DNA from: Microbacterium sp. Root61
GTDB taxonomy: Bacteria; Actinomycetota; Actinomycetes; Actinomycetales; Microbacteriaceae
Assembly (NCBI RefSeq): GCF_001427525.1
Contig: NZ_LMGU01000001.1
Location: forward strand, 2,265,185-2,329,184
Length of the DNA: 64,000 nt
Reading direction: 5' to 3'
The notes below the pieces were generated by a model, which made no database searches, had not been told where the DNA came from, and was given only the letters and a program-made list of their open reading frames with translations. Below, piece by piece: positions 8,856-17,590 of the stretch (position 1 is its first letter; each line of letters begins with the position of its first letter). The position numbers and the translations under genes are program-made.

Positions 8856-10025
8856 ATGCCCTCGACACATCGGTCCTCTTCCACATGTAGCTCCTCTTCC
8901 GCGCGCGGTCTCGCGGCCGTGTCGGCTGCTATCGCTGCGGCTTTGGCTCTCTCAGGATGTGGGGCATCGACCCCGGACCTCGTCCCGTTCGCGCTGCCCA
9001 TACCGAACGGGTCGTCGTCGGTCGGAGTCGTCACTCTCGAGGTCCCCGGCCGGGCGGGCGGCGGCCACGACCGCACCATGGCAGCGCTCTGGTACCCCGC
9101 CGCGGACGAGGATGGGACCGCCTCGCCCGGCGAGCCGTGGGCTGACTCGGAGACCGCTGACGCGCTCGAAGTGCAGCTGGTGACGGCACTCGGAGCGCCA
9201 GAGGCCTCAGCACCGGATCTGAAGAAGGTCCGGGCGCATGCGCACGGGAGCGCTGCAGCGGCGTCGATCAGCGATATCCCGCTCGTTGTGTTCTCGCCGG
9301 CCCTGGGCGCCTCGCGCAGCATGGTGACGGGGCTCGCGGAGAGCCTTGCGTCGGACGGAGTGGCCGTGCTCGCTGTGGACCATCCCGCGGATGCCGCGGC
9401 CATCCTATTTCCCGATGGTGAGGTCGTGCACGGCGATCTTCCCGCTCTGATCGACGCCGCAGCCGGCGCTGGCGACCAGCAGCGTGCCGCGCTGCTGTCG
9501 GAGGACGCCGTCGTCGCGCGCACGGACGACGTCTTTGCGGCGCTCGACGAACTGACCGCGTTGAGCACCGAGCCCGACGTGAGCGCTTCTGCTCTTCCCC
9601 CGGGGCTGGCCGGCCGGATCGACACGGAGCATGTCGTCGTCATGGGGCACTCCCTCGGCGGTGCAACGGCGCTGGCTGCCGCATCCGACCCCCGCATCGC
9701 CGGGGTCATCGACCTCGACGGCACTCCGTGGGGCCCAGTCGTCGAGGCAGGAGTGACCAAGCCCGCTCTCATCGTGCTGAGCGATGACACCGAACCGGCA
9801 AATGATCCGCAGCTCGAAGCGTTTCTCGCGGCATCCCCCAGTGCCGAGCTGGAGCGCATCGACGGAGCGCGCCACTTGTCGTTCACCGATCTGCTCTGGC
9901 TGCACTCTCAACTCGGCGAAGCCGGCGACGAGTTCCTCGGATCGATCGACCCGACGGCGTTTCACACCCGGTTGGTCGAGTTGGTACGCGACTTCGTCAT
10001 CCGACACACCTCAGACGCGCACTGA
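8856..10025 (+). CDS. alpha/beta-hydrolase lipoprotein (PAF-acetylhydrolase-like)
   Basis: Probably a secreted esterase or lipase attached to the membrane as a lipoprotein. The chosen start (ATG 8856, 389 residues) gives a signal peptide ending in lipobox LSGC about residue 37. Starts at 8820 (GGAGG but with no spacing) and 8682 are possible. The hydrolase domain has a nucleophile elbow GHSLGG with Ser266, an early VFSPALGASRSM oxyanion-type loop, AVDHPADA, and a late DGARHLSFTDL that may supply the catalytic His. The pattern resembles platelet-activating-factor acetylhydrolase-like or chlorophyllase-like enzymes. It is alone on its strand and convergent with the next operon; the substrate is unknown. 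Confidence 0.75.
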   Translation: MPSTHRSSSTCSSSSARGLAAVSAAIAAALALSGCGASTPDLVPFALPIPNGSSSVGVVTLEVPGRAGGGHDRTMAALWYPAADEDGTASPGEPWADSETADALEVQLVTALGAPEASAPDLKKVRAHAHGSAAAASISDIPLVVFSPALGASRSMVTGLAESLASDGVAVLAVDHPADAAAILFPDGEVVHGDLPALIDAAAGAGDQQRAALLSEDAVVARTDDVFAALDELTALSTEPDVSASALPPGLAGRIDTEHVVVMGHSLGGATALAAASDPRIAGVIDLDGTPWGPVVEAGVTKPALIVLSDDTEPANDPQLEAFLAASPSAELERIDGARHLSFTDLLWLHSQLGEAGDEFLGSIDPTAFHTRLVELVRDFVIRHTSDAH

Positions 10026-10117
10026 CGGCCCTTCGTTCCTCACATGCGCATCCTGGCTCACGTCGTGCATGACGCGGTGCAATGGCGAGTCGCCGACCCC
10101 CGAATCGGTGCTGGCAC

Positions 10118-11125
10118 TCAGACTGTCCCACGGTGTGTGCGGTGGCGCTGGCGCGTTCGGATTCGCGCCGGCGGGAGCTCAGGTGCAGCCTGTGTCGCGC
10201 CGACGCGATTGACGAGGTCGCCGATGCCTTCGATCGACATGGCGACAACGTCACCCTCCTTCAGCGGAGGCGGGGTGAGGCCCTGGTTGCGCCCCCACAG
10301 TTCACCGAGGCATCCGCCGTTGCCCACAGTTCCCGATCCCAGAACATCGCCGGGGACCACTCGCGAGTTTCTCGACGCGTAGGCGACGAGCTCAGGAAAC
10401 GGCCATCCCATGTTCGCGATGAGGTCCTCGCCGAGCAGCACGCCGTTGACCCGGACTTCGGCACGGAGCTGAAGGAATCCTTCGTCGTCGAGGTACTGCT
10501 CGAATTCGTCGGCGGTCACGATCCATGGCCCCAGCACGGTGCCGAAGTCTTTGCCCTTGGCCGGGCCGAGCCTGACCTGCATCTCGCGGGCTTGAAGATC
10601 GCGGGCCGACCAGTCGTTCATGATCGTGTACCCGAAGATGACGGATGCGGCATCCGCGACGGTGAGGTTCGACTCGCCCACTGCGGGTGCTGCACCAATG
10701 ATCGCCGCCAGTTCGAGTTCGAAATCCAGCCGCTCGGTGACGGGTGGTCGCAGCTCTTGACCCGGTGCGTGGACTGTGTGCGGGTTGGTGAAGTAGAACG
10801 TCGGAGCCTCGTACCACTCCGGGGCGACGTGACTTTTGCCCTCCACGCCGGCGGAGACTCCCTCGACGTGCTCCTCGAACGTGACGAAGTCCCGGATGGA
10901 GGCGGGCACGAGCGGGGCGAGAAGCGCGACGTCCGCGAGCGGCAAGGCCGCGGCATCCGATTCTCGCAGCTGGTGAAGGACAAGCTCGTGAGCGTCTCGC
11001 GCTCCTTCGAGGCCACGCGCGAGAATCTCCGTGACAGAGGTCCCGTCATCGAATGCGATCACGCGGTCGTCGATGACGAATCCCTCACCGACGTGTCCAT
11101 CGTGCATCCAGCGCGCGATTCTCAT
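10118..11125 (-). CDS. fumarylacetoacetate hydrolase (FAH) family protein
   Basis: Cytoplasmic metal-dependent C-C hydrolase or isomerase/decarboxylase of the FAH fold, 335 residues. Family marks are VTFEEH about 82-87, the metal-binding pair in FELELA (Glu136, Glu138), NDWSARDLQ with Asp171, GPAKGKDFGTVLGPW and the C-terminal PGDVLGSGTVG. The substrate is typically an acylpyruvate or diacid from aromatic catabolism. It is the last gene of an operon with an MBL hydrolase and an MFS permease; the gap to the MBL gene is 60 nt. The C-terminal 25 residues are Arg-rich and unlike the family, perhaps a degraded tail. Confidence 0.88.
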   Translation of the reverse strand: MRIARWMHDGHVGEGFVIDDRVIAFDDGTSVTEILARGLEGARDAHELVLHQLRESDAAALPLADVALLAPLVPASIRDFVTFEEHVEGVSAGVEGKSHVAPEWYEAPTFYFTNPHTVHAPGQELRPPVTERLDFELELAAIIGAAPAVGESNLTVADAASVIFGYTIMNDWSARDLQAREMQVRLGPAKGKDFGTVLGPWIVTADEFEQYLDDEGFLQLRAEVRVNGVLLGEDLIANMGWPFPELVAYASRNSRVVPGDVLGSGTVGNGGCLGELWGRNQGLTPPPLKEGDVVAMSIEGIGDLVNRVGATQAAPELPPARIRTRQRHRTHRGTV

Positions 11126-11185
11126 GCCGGCGTCTCCATTCGGTCCGTGGATGGGTGCTGTGCCGCGCGAGCCGCGGCGAAATGT

Positions 11186-12082
11186 TCAGGCATGGCAGTC
11201 AAGGGGCCGCATTCCGTTGTACTCGTACATGTCCTGCCAGGCTCTCGCGAAGTCCGGTTCGACGCCGTCGAGCTCTGCGAGAGCGCGATGCAGGTTTCCG
11301 ACGATGCGCTCCTGTTCCAGGAGATCACCGAACCGGGCAAGGTCGAGGGCGCGAGCTGCCTCCAAGGGCGTCAGACCACGGTCGCGGGCTTCCGTCGCCG
11401 CGTCGATGAGGAAGTGCAGGTAGTCGGCGACCGGCCCGAAGAGTTCCGGACCGCCCACCGACCCATGCCCGGGAACGACGATCTCGGGTTCGAGGTCCGC
11501 CATCTGCTCCAGCGCGCGCAGCCATCCCGCGGGCGAGCCGGACAGCGCGAACGGCGTTCCTCCGTGAAAGACCAGGTCCCCCGCGAAGAGCACACGCTCG
11601 TCGGGGAGCCATACGTACGCGTCACCGGGAGTGTGTGCGGGCCATCCCGGGTGGCGCACCTCGATACGGCGCCCGCTCGGGTCGATGGTCACAGCGTCGT
11701 CGAAGACGACGGTCGGGATGCGCGGTTCGATCGCCCCCTGCTCGAAGGTCTGGAAGATATGCGGGGCAAGTGTATGCGGTCGCTGCAGGTCGTCGGCGAC
11801 AGTTCTGTGGGCGATGATCTCGGCATCGGGCATCAAGGAGATGCCGTTGCAGTGATCCGGGTGCGAGTGGGTGAGCACCACCCGCTTCACCGGCACCTCG
11901 GACACCCGTTCGACGGCGCGCAGATAGTCGCGCGTGCGCCGTTCCGTCGATGTCACATCGACGCTCGTCGCGCCACTCGGCCCGACGATCAACCCCATGT
12001 TGTTGATCATCCAGCCGCCGTCGGGCTGGACGTACGCCCACACTCCCGGAGCGAGTTCCTGCATGCTCGGGGTCGCGGTCAC
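11186..12082 (-). CDS. MBL-fold metallo-hydrolase
   Basis: Zinc hydrolase of 298 residues starting with GTG at 12082, two nt after the stop of the MFS gene. The metal motif THSHPDHCNG (His72, His74, Asp76, His77) is complete. LVPGHGSVGG-type motif (VVPGHGSVGGPE) and FAGDLVFHGG give the downstream His and Asp ligands. It resembles quinoprotein-relay/SoxH-like or lactonase-type MBL enzymes. The operon position between a permease and an FAH hydrolase suggests that it opens a lactone or ester in the same catabolic route; the substrate is not known. Confidence 0.85.
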   Translation of the reverse strand: MTATPSMQELAPGVWAYVQPDGGWMINNMGLIVGPSGATSVDVTSTERRTRDYLRAVERVSEVPVKRVVLTHSHPDHCNGISLMPDAEIIAHRTVADDLQRPHTLAPHIFQTFEQGAIEPRIPTVVFDDAVTIDPSGRRIEVRHPGWPAHTPGDAYVWLPDERVLFAGDLVFHGGTPFALSGSPAGWLRALEQMADLEPEIVVPGHGSVGGPELFGPVADYLHFLIDAATEARDRGLTPLEAARALDLARFGDLLEQERIVGNLHRALAELDGVEPDFARAWQDMYEYNGMRPLDCHA

Positions 12083-12084
12083 GA

Positions 12085-13314
12085 TCAGGAGTCCTTGCTG
12101 AAGCGAGGCAGGGTCAAGAGCACGACTGCGGCGACCGCCATCATCGACGCGGCGACGATGAGTGGGATGCTGTAGCTGCCGGTGGCGTCGAACGCGAAGC
12201 CTGCCATCACGGGCCCGAAAGCGCTGCCGATCATGAAGACGCTGTAGACGATGCTGTACAGCGCACCGAATGCGCGCGGGCCGAAGTATCGCGAGCTGAG
12301 GTAGGACATCAGGTCGATCTCAGCGCCGAACCCGATGCCGATGAGCAGGGCGGTCAACGGCGCTGCACCGGGGCCGGCCCACAGGAGCAGCAGGCATCCC
12401 AGCGCGGCAGCGGCGAACAGCGGAACAGCAACGTGAATCGCGTTGAAGCGATCGAAGAGCCAGCCGATCACCGGGCGAGCGATCACGGTGCCGACACCGA
12501 CGAGCGATGACAGGAATGCCGCCCGGACAGGGTCGACGCCGGAGTCGATGAGAAGGGGCACGAAGTGCGGAATCATCGTCAGGAGCGCCCAGCCCAGCAG
12601 GAAGAAGACGACGCACAGGCTCCAGAATTCGCGCCGGCGAACCGCGGTGCGCAACGTCAGTCCGGGAAGAGTTGTGCGGTCGATCGCGACGACGGCGGAT
12701 GGCGAGCTCAGCCGGGCGAAGAACACGAGCACGAATGGCAATGCAGCCAGCACCGCCATCGTCAGGTATGCGGCACGCCAGCCGCCATTGGCGATCACGA
12801 TACCCATGAGCGGCGGCAGGATCAGCCCTGCTGTCCCGAGCCCGCCCGCGACGATTCCCAGCGCGATGCCGCGGTTCTTGTTGAACTTCTCGACGACCGC
12901 CTTCGAGTACGTTACGGCCGACGTGCCGGCGCCCAGAAATCCCGCCATGGCATAGAACGCCAGGAACGTCATCAGGCTCGAGGTCAGAACGCTCAGCAGG
13001 GTCAGTACGACGACGAAGAGCGGTATCGAGATCAGAGCGACCCGCTTTACCCCATAGCGGTCAAGGAGCTTGCCCACGAACGGAAGAGCAGCTGCGAGAC
13101 CGAGCGAACTGACGAGGGAAGCGAGGTTGATCTCGCCACGTCCCCATCCGAACTCCTCCTGAAGCGGGACGACAAGGGTGCCGAGAATGTACCCCAGCGC
13201 GCTCAGACCGACGCCGGCGCCGATCGTGCTGAAAACGAGGGTCGGCCATCCGCGTCGGAACTCGCCCTGCGGCGAGACCACGACCTTCTCTTCCAGGGTC
13301 TGTGACTGCGTCAT
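12085..13314 (-). CDS. MFS transporter (monocarboxylate/OFA-type)
   Basis: Twelve-helix major facilitator permease of 409 residues. It has the MFS loop motif GKLLDRYGVKR after helix 2 and a second copy, GWLFDRFNA, after helix 8. AALPFVGK and the general pattern recall oxalate/formate antiporter-like and MCT-like acid transporters. It is the first gene of the operon with the MBL and FAH genes and is divergent from a LysR gene. It probably imports the organic acid degraded by those enzymes. Confidence 0.88.
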   Translation of the reverse strand: MTQSQTLEEKVVVSPQGEFRRGWPTLVFSTIGAGVGLSALGYILGTLVVPLQEEFGWGRGEINLASLVSSLGLAAALPFVGKLLDRYGVKRVALISIPLFVVVLTLLSVLTSSLMTFLAFYAMAGFLGAGTSAVTYSKAVVEKFNKNRGIALGIVAGGLGTAGLILPPLMGIVIANGGWRAAYLTMAVLAALPFVLVFFARLSSPSAVVAIDRTTLPGLTLRTAVRRREFWSLCVVFFLLGWALLTMIPHFVPLLIDSGVDPVRAAFLSSLVGVGTVIARPVIGWLFDRFNAIHVAVPLFAAAALGCLLLLWAGPGAAPLTALLIGIGFGAEIDLMSYLSSRYFGPRAFGALYSIVYSVFMIGSAFGPVMAGFAFDATGSYSIPLIVAASMMAVAAVVLLTLPRFSKDS

Positions 13315-13423
13315 GTGCGTTCCTCTTTCGACGTTGAAGGGTCGCGCTCCGACGCTCGGGTCGCGCGAAGATCCATCGTCACAGCCGGGTACTATTCATG
13401 CAATCCCGTCCTTTTCATGGTTT

Positions 13424-13442
13424 GTATCCATCTCGTGGATAC
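13424..13442. promoter_or_regulatory. LysR-type box (T-N11-A inverted repeat)
   Basis: GTATCCA (13424-13430) and TGGATAC (13436-13442) form a perfect inverted repeat around TCTCG. It contains T13427-N11-A13439, the core LysR-family pattern. It lies in the divergent region between the MFS operon and the LysR gene and ends only 3 nt before the GGAGG of the LysR gene, so binding could repress lysR while activating the operon. Confidence 0.6.
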
Positions 13443-13456
13443 TACGGAGGAGACCC

Positions 13457-14404
13457 GTGGCAGCTTTCGACTTGAATCTCTTGAGACCGCTGTTGGTGCT
13501 GTTGGAGGAGCGCAACGTCACGCGGGCAGCGGCGCGCCTGCATCTGAGCCAGCCCGCGACCTCGGCGGCGCTCGCCCGGCTGCGTCGCCACTACGACGAT
13601 GACCTCCTGGTACGCACCGGCCGGATCATGCAGCTCACCCCATTCGCCCGGGACCTGCTGCCAGCGGTGACCCACGCGGTCGCAGAGCTGACGCCGGTCA
13701 TAGACCGCAAACTGAGCTTCGATCCGGCTCACACAGAGCGCCGATTCGTCATCGGGGCGACCGACTACATGACGGCGATCCTCGCGGGTCCGCTGTTGCG
13801 AACGCTCTCCCAGGACGCGCCCCGGGCATCGGTCGACTTCGCGCCCCAGCCTGTGCGGGACGGGACACTCGCCCCGTACAGCCATCTCGACCTCATCGTC
13901 GGGCCGGTCGGGTTCAACCTCCCCGGCCGCAGCAGAGAGCTCTTCACCGACGACTTCGTACTCATCGCCGATCCGGACAACGCCGTACTGTCCCAGTCCG
14001 ATCCGACCGTTTCAGACCTCTCCTCCGTGCCACACGCCCTCGCGTACCTCAACGACCCCGACCACGACAGCGTGCAGGACGTGCTGCGCCGAGCCGGAGT
14101 CGACTACATCATCGGCGCCCGGCTGTTCGGCCTTGCCGCGCTACCGCTGCTCGTTTCGGGTACGGACATGGTCGCGATGGTTCCGCGGATGCTGGCGGCC
14201 AAGGCATCTCGCACTCTTCACCTCTCAGTGTTCGAGCTACCCGAGGACATGAAGCTGCCGATGACCGAATGTGTGTACTGGCATCCGCGCGACGAGGACG
14301 ATCCTGCGATCGCGTGGCTCCGGGACGCTCTCACCCGAACCGTCGGTTCGCTCTCACGAGAGCCGAGTGGACCGTCGCCGCGAACCCTCTCCCATGCTCG
14401 GTAA
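13457..14404 (+). CDS. LysR-family transcriptional regulator
   Basis: Regulator of 315 residues. The start chosen is GTG at 13457 with GGAGG seven nt upstream; earlier starts lack a ribosome site and add non-homologous residues. The N-terminal winged helix has NLLRPLLVLLEERNVTRAA and RLHLSQPATSAALARLR (about residues 5-45), ending LLVRTG. The effector domain follows (FVIGATDYMTAILAG). The NodD/LeuO-like form DLNLLRPLLVLLEE is clear. It is divergent from the MFS-MBL-FAH operon, which it presumably controls in response to the substrate. Confidence 0.92.
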   Translation: MAAFDLNLLRPLLVLLEERNVTRAAARLHLSQPATSAALARLRRHYDDDLLVRTGRIMQLTPFARDLLPAVTHAVAELTPVIDRKLSFDPAHTERRFVIGATDYMTAILAGPLLRTLSQDAPRASVDFAPQPVRDGTLAPYSHLDLIVGPVGFNLPGRSRELFTDDFVLIADPDNAVLSQSDPTVSDLSSVPHALAYLNDPDHDSVQDVLRRAGVDYIIGARLFGLAALPLLVSGTDMVAMVPRMLAAKASRTLHLSVFELPEDMKLPMTECVYWHPRDEDDPAIAWLRDALTRTVGSLSREPSGPSPRTLSHAR

Positions 14405-14657
14405 GGTGACTCATCGCACCCTGGCGAACGGGACACGTAGCGGCGTGAACTCGGATGGCAATCCAGATTTGGCCATCACGATGAACACCGGACCGAACGG
14501 CTGAATGTCACCGATGCGCGAGGCCGAGACGGCCCTACCGATGCAGCAAGGCAGCCGCGCGCGGCTCGTTGAGTGGGCCAACTATCCACGGTGGATCGTG
14601 GCCGATCTCGAACCGAGTCACGCCTGCTTTCGGCCAGTCGGTCGCCGCGTGTTCGGG

Positions 14658-15326
14658 TCAGTGGCTGCTGGCGGCTGGTTCGAGTTCGGGGTGGCTGACC
14701 CTGGTGCGATCGGGGCGAAATCCGTGTTCGATGCCCCACAGCACGGCGTTGGTGCGGCTGGTCACGTTGATCCGGCGGTAACAGGTGCGGATGTAGGTTT
14801 TGATCGAGTTGACCGAGAGGTGGGCACGGTCGGCGATCTCGTTGTTTGATAGCCCCTGTGTGATCAGCGCCAGAACTTCGGCTTCGCGCTGGGTGAGGCC
14901 TTCTTCTCGACCGGGCCAGTCGCCGATGGCGATGGAGGCGGTGGTGTCGTCTCCGGTGTAGACGAGTTGCCCGCCTTGGTGGATCTGGGTGAGGGCTGTC
15001 ACCAGCTGCTGGGCCGGGATCCCTTTCGAAATGTACGCCCCTGCCCCGTTCGCCAACGCCGCCTGGATCAGCGCAGGGTCCAGAACCCACGAGTAGACAG
15101 CGACTTTCCCTACCAGCGGGTTGGAAGCCAGTATCCGCACCTCTTGCCGATCAGCCTGTGTCGCGGCGAACGTGTCATACAACGCGATATCCACCGATTC
15201 GCCGACGCTATGGTTCAGATCCAGCTCGACGACTTCGATCACGCTCTGGTAGCCCCGCAACATCGCGGCCACGCCGCGGACGACGACTTCGTAGTCGTTG
15301 ACGAGGGCGATCCTGAGCAGTGGCAT
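14658..15326 (-). CDS. LuxR/NarL-type response regulator
   Basis: Two-domain regulator of about 222 residues, ATG at 15326 after GGGAG. The receiver starts LLRIALVNDYEVVVRGV with the acidic pocket reduced to one Asp, a phospho-acceptor-like Asp in DIALYDTF (about residue 51) and a conserved Lys in YISKG. The C-terminal LuxR helix-turn-helix is LTQREAEVLALITQGLSNNE, then SVNSIKTYIRTCYRR. No histidine kinase gene is nearby, so it is an orphan; the receiver's reduced acidic pocket raises the chance of phosphorylation-independent control. It is divergent from a small-gene cluster. Confidence 0.9.
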   Translation of the reverse strand: MPLLRIALVNDYEVVVRGVAAMLRGYQSVIEVVELDLNHSVGESVDIALYDTFAATQADRQEVRILASNPLVGKVAVYSWVLDPALIQAALANGAGAYISKGIPAQQLVTALTQIHQGGQLVYTGDDTTASIAIGDWPGREEGLTQREAEVLALITQGLSNNEIADRAHLSVNSIKTYIRTCYRRINVTSRTNAVLWGIEHGFRPDRTRVSHPELEPAASSH

Positions 15327-15402
15327 GACTCCCACTATAGGTTCTAAACCTTCACCCTTTGGGGTGAAGATTTCCCGCCCCTCGACTCATACGGTAGTCG
15401 GT

Positions 15403-15816
15403 ATGACATTGTTTCCATTCCCGTCGCCGGCCGCCGGCGACGGGCTGTTGCCGTCGGGCGCACCCGCGAGCGAAGTTCCGAGTCGCAACTGGACACGAAA
15501 AGCGCTGAATCAGCTGACCATCCGCGAGCTCGTGATCGAACTGAGCAAACTTGAACACCCTTCGGCCGCCCGGCAACACCACGACGCACTCGCAACCCAT
15601 CGCGCCACACAGCGCGAGCGAGCGATCATCGCTGAGCTCCGCACACGCGGCGATGGCGACGTCGCGAGACTTCGCCCGTCGGGTGTCACCGGCGGGGCCG
15701 TCGAAACCGGCAACCGCGCAACGCCCAACATGATGGACCGCCCCCGCCCTCGCTTGTCTCGGGGCGTTCACCCGTTCACCCGGACGGATCTCCGCCCCGG
15801 TCACTCCACACTGTAA
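15403..15816 (+). CDS. hypothetical protein with helical central segment
   Basis: Protein of about 137 residues, taken from ATG 15403 (an earlier in-frame ATG at 15298 overlaps the regulator gene). No recognised domain. The centre, TIRELVIELSKLEHPSAARQ followed by ATQRERAIIAELRTRG, looks like amphipathic helices. The ends are Pro/Arg-rich and low in complexity. It is transcribed away from the response regulator and 12 nt before the DUF7882 gene, so the two probably share a transcript. Confidence 0.5.
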   Translation: MTLFPFPSPAAGDGLLPSGAPASEVPSRNWTRKALNQLTIRELVIELSKLEHPSAARQHHDALATHRATQRERAIIAELRTRGDGDVARLRPSGVTGGAVETGNRATPNMMDRPRPRLSRGVHPFTRTDLRPGHSTL

Positions 15817-15827
15817 GGCGCGTTCCC

Positions 15828-16157
15828 ATGGGTTATCTCTATTACGGCAACGACAGCTATGCGGTCGAGATCGATGATCGTCCCCTCGCTCACCTGAAGA
15901 TCGCCATCCTCAGCCTGCTGCGCGCCGGTAAAAGCGTCGCCTTCACCTTCGACCGCTCTGCCGCTGCCGGCAGCGGGCGGGAGACGCTGTGGATCAGCCC
16001 GTCGACCGACATCCGTTTCCGGTTCAATGGAAGCAGGGTGCCCCGAATCAACGAGCCGTGGCTGCGGTCCATCATCGCCACCGCAGGAACCCCTACCGGG
16101 CTACGTCTGATTGCCGAAGCGGACGCGGTTCCCGACGACAGCTTGGTCGCGGCGTGA
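15828..16157 (+). CDS. DUF7882-like small protein
   Basis: Protein of 109 residues beginning MGYLYYGNDSYAVEIDDRPL, then AHLKIAILSLLRAGKSVAFTF. I recognise this opening from a small family frequent in Microbacteriaceae (DUF7882, sometimes mislabelled as DNA ligase-associated). Function unknown. It has mixed alpha/beta character and no membrane segment or signal peptide. Its TGA overlaps the GTG of the next gene (GTGA at 16154-16157). Confidence 0.7.
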   Translation: MGYLYYGNDSYAVEIDDRPLAHLKIAILSLLRAGKSVAFTFDRSAAAGSGRETLWISPSTDIRFRFNGSRVPRINEPWLRSIIATAGTPTGLRLIAEADAVPDDSLVAA

Positions 16158-16456
16158 GCAGGCGGGGGGTCCTGGTCAGTATCGAGTTCATCACCGACGC
16201 GGACCGGTTCACACGCTCTCAACTCACCGACAACGCCCCCGGTGTTCCCTGCGTCACCGACCCCGGGATCCGCGACGCCGTCACCCGTCTGCTGATCCGG
16301 GGGGACTGGGTCGAACATCGGCTAGGCCCACTGCGGAGCATCCTCACTACCCGACCCCTAACCCCTGAAGAGCACTACCACGACGTGCACGCTCCGGCTG
16401 ATCCCGGGTCACCCTCCACGAAGCGTTCGTCTCCGACACCCTCACTCATTCGCTGA
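16154..16456 (+). CDS. small hypothetical protein, coupled to the DUF7882-like gene
   Basis: About 100 residues from GTG 16154, which overlaps the preceding stop as GTGA. The body (VSIEFITDADRFTRSQL, GIRDAVTRLLIRGDWVEHRLG) reads like a compact folded domain, while the last 25 residues are Pro/Ser-rich. No family recognised. The overlap and position support a real, translationally coupled gene rather than a chance frame. Confidence 0.5.
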   Translation: MSRRGVLVSIEFITDADRFTRSQLTDNAPGVPCVTDPGIRDAVTRLLIRGDWVEHRLGPLRSILTTRPLTPEEHYHDVHAPADPGSPSTKRSSPTPSLIR

Positions 16457-16575
16457 GACAGCGCGATCGGATCTTGTTCTCCACCGTCACGGCCAACGAC
16501 ATCCGCAGACAACACGTACTACAAGGCAGCGTCACCCCGCGGCAGAACACCTCGCCCCCCCCAGAAGGAGACCCC

Positions 16576-16770
16576 ATGCCCTACCTCCGCATCCTGCTGA
16601 TCGCGGCAATCGCCTTCGGCGCATACATCCTCGGTGCACATGCCGGACGCGGCCGCTACCGCTCTATCAAGAGGAACGCCAAGAAGGGCTGGAACGCACC
16701 GTCCACTCGCTGGGCACGCAAGACCGCGAAACACGGACGCCGCAAGCTCACCCGAGCGCTGAACATCTAG
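16576..16770 (+). CDS. small membrane protein, 64 residues
   Basis: ATG 16576 follows AGAAGGAG at an ideal distance. The N-terminus is one hydrophobic helix (LRILLIAAIAFGAYILGAHAG), and the rest is strongly basic (about residues 25-60, many Lys and Arg). The topology would be a single membrane anchor with a basic cytoplasmic tail. It is followed 17 nt later by another small membrane protein gene, as in actinobacterial general-stress clusters. Function unknown. Confidence 0.65.
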   Translation: MPYLRILLIAAIAFGAYILGAHAGRGRYRSIKRNAKKGWNAPSTRWARKTAKHGRRKLTRALNI

Positions 16771-16787
16771 ACCCACAGGAGAAGCTC

Positions 16788-17057
16788 ATGACCACCCCCA
16801 CCGACAAGACGATCGCCCAGGCGGCAGACACCGCCCACGCCACCGCGGAGAATCTCACCGCGTCGACCAGGAAGGTGGCCGCGCAGGTCGGCGACACGTT
16901 CACCGACGTGGCCGAGAAGACCGGCAACTTCACCACCGACACGATCGCCCGCGTCCGGGCTGCGTACACAAAGAACCCGGTCCGCACAATATCGATCACT
17001 GCCGCCTGCACCATCAGCCTGATCGGCATCGTTATGGCCATCGCCCGCCGCAACTGA
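16788..17057 (+). CDS. small membrane-anchored helical protein, 89 residues
   Basis: ATG 16788 is preceded by AGGAGAAG. Residues 1-60 are a Thr/Ala-rich amphipathic helix (ADTAHATAENLTASTRKVAA, then VGDTFTDVAEKTGNF), like apolipoprotein- or CsbD-like stress proteins. The end is one hydrophobic helix (TISITAACTISLIGIVMAIA) capped by RRN. The ending resembles ElaB/YgaM-type C-tail anchors (DUF883). It forms a pair with the 64-residue membrane protein upstream. Confidence 0.65.
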   Translation: MTTPTDKTIAQAADTAHATAENLTASTRKVAAQVGDTFTDVAEKTGNFTTDTIARVRAAYTKNPVRTISITAACTISLIGIVMAIARRN

Positions 17058-17175
17058 CCGCCATCCTGCCCGCTTGAAGTCGAGGCCGCGGCTGGGAGGG
17101 TCGGCGGTGGTATCCCGTTCCTTCCCTCCACAACACGCGGGGCTGTCTGAACGGCACCTCGTTAGGTGAAGCAAC

Positions 17176-17560
17176 ATGTCAACTCAGATCGCCATCATCT
17201 GGAATCCCTCAAAACCGATAAGCATGCGCTGGAATCTGGGCTCGCCTCCGCGGTAAGCGAAAGCCCTGCACCCAGTGTGCGGTGGTGGAACACCAGCGAA
17301 GACGACCCCGGCCAGGGGGCCGCAGGGAAGGCGATCGCCGCGGGAGCGAACCTGCTCATCGTGGCCGCGGCGACGGAACCGTGCGGGCGGTCGCCGAGTA
17401 TCTGGCGGACGGATCAGTCGCCGCCGAAATGGCGATCGTTCCGTTGGGTACTCGCGCGATCGATGTCGGGTGGGTGGAAGTCGAATCGGACGCCGGCACG
17501 CAGCGGCACGCTTTCATCGCGTCGACGACCTGCCTTACCCGGTCCCGAGGCCGTTGTGGC
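17176..17560 (+). pseudogene. diacylglycerol kinase family pseudogene
   Basis: Remains of a lipid kinase of the DAGK/YegS family. ATG 17176 gives MSTQIAIIWNPSK, the usual start. The frame shifts by one in the A-run at 17211-17214, giving KTDKHALESGLASAV. It shifts again near 17365, where the ATP-site motif GGDGTVRAVAEYL continues as (G)RGDGTVRAVAEYLADG. After MAIVPLGT, the GNLLARNL-type segment expected next is missing and the sequence jumps to IDVGWVEVESDAGTQRHAFI, normally further downstream. Two frameshifts and an internal deletion make it non-functional. It lies tail to tail with the secreted protein gene at 17591. Confidence 0.8.
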
Positions 17561-17590
17561 CCCGGGACCTCTCCCGATACGGCTCTTCCC

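Noticed and set aside
10082..12175. Open frame of 697 codons on the plus strand
   Set aside because: It lies antisense to the FAH and MBL genes, both with complete family motifs; the plus-strand product is Arg/Asp/Val-rich without recognisable motifs, as expected for a GC-rich shadow frame.
14405..14657. Possible short gene after the LysR regulator
   Set aside because: Frames here are short, lack ribosome sites and show no motif; I see only spacer.
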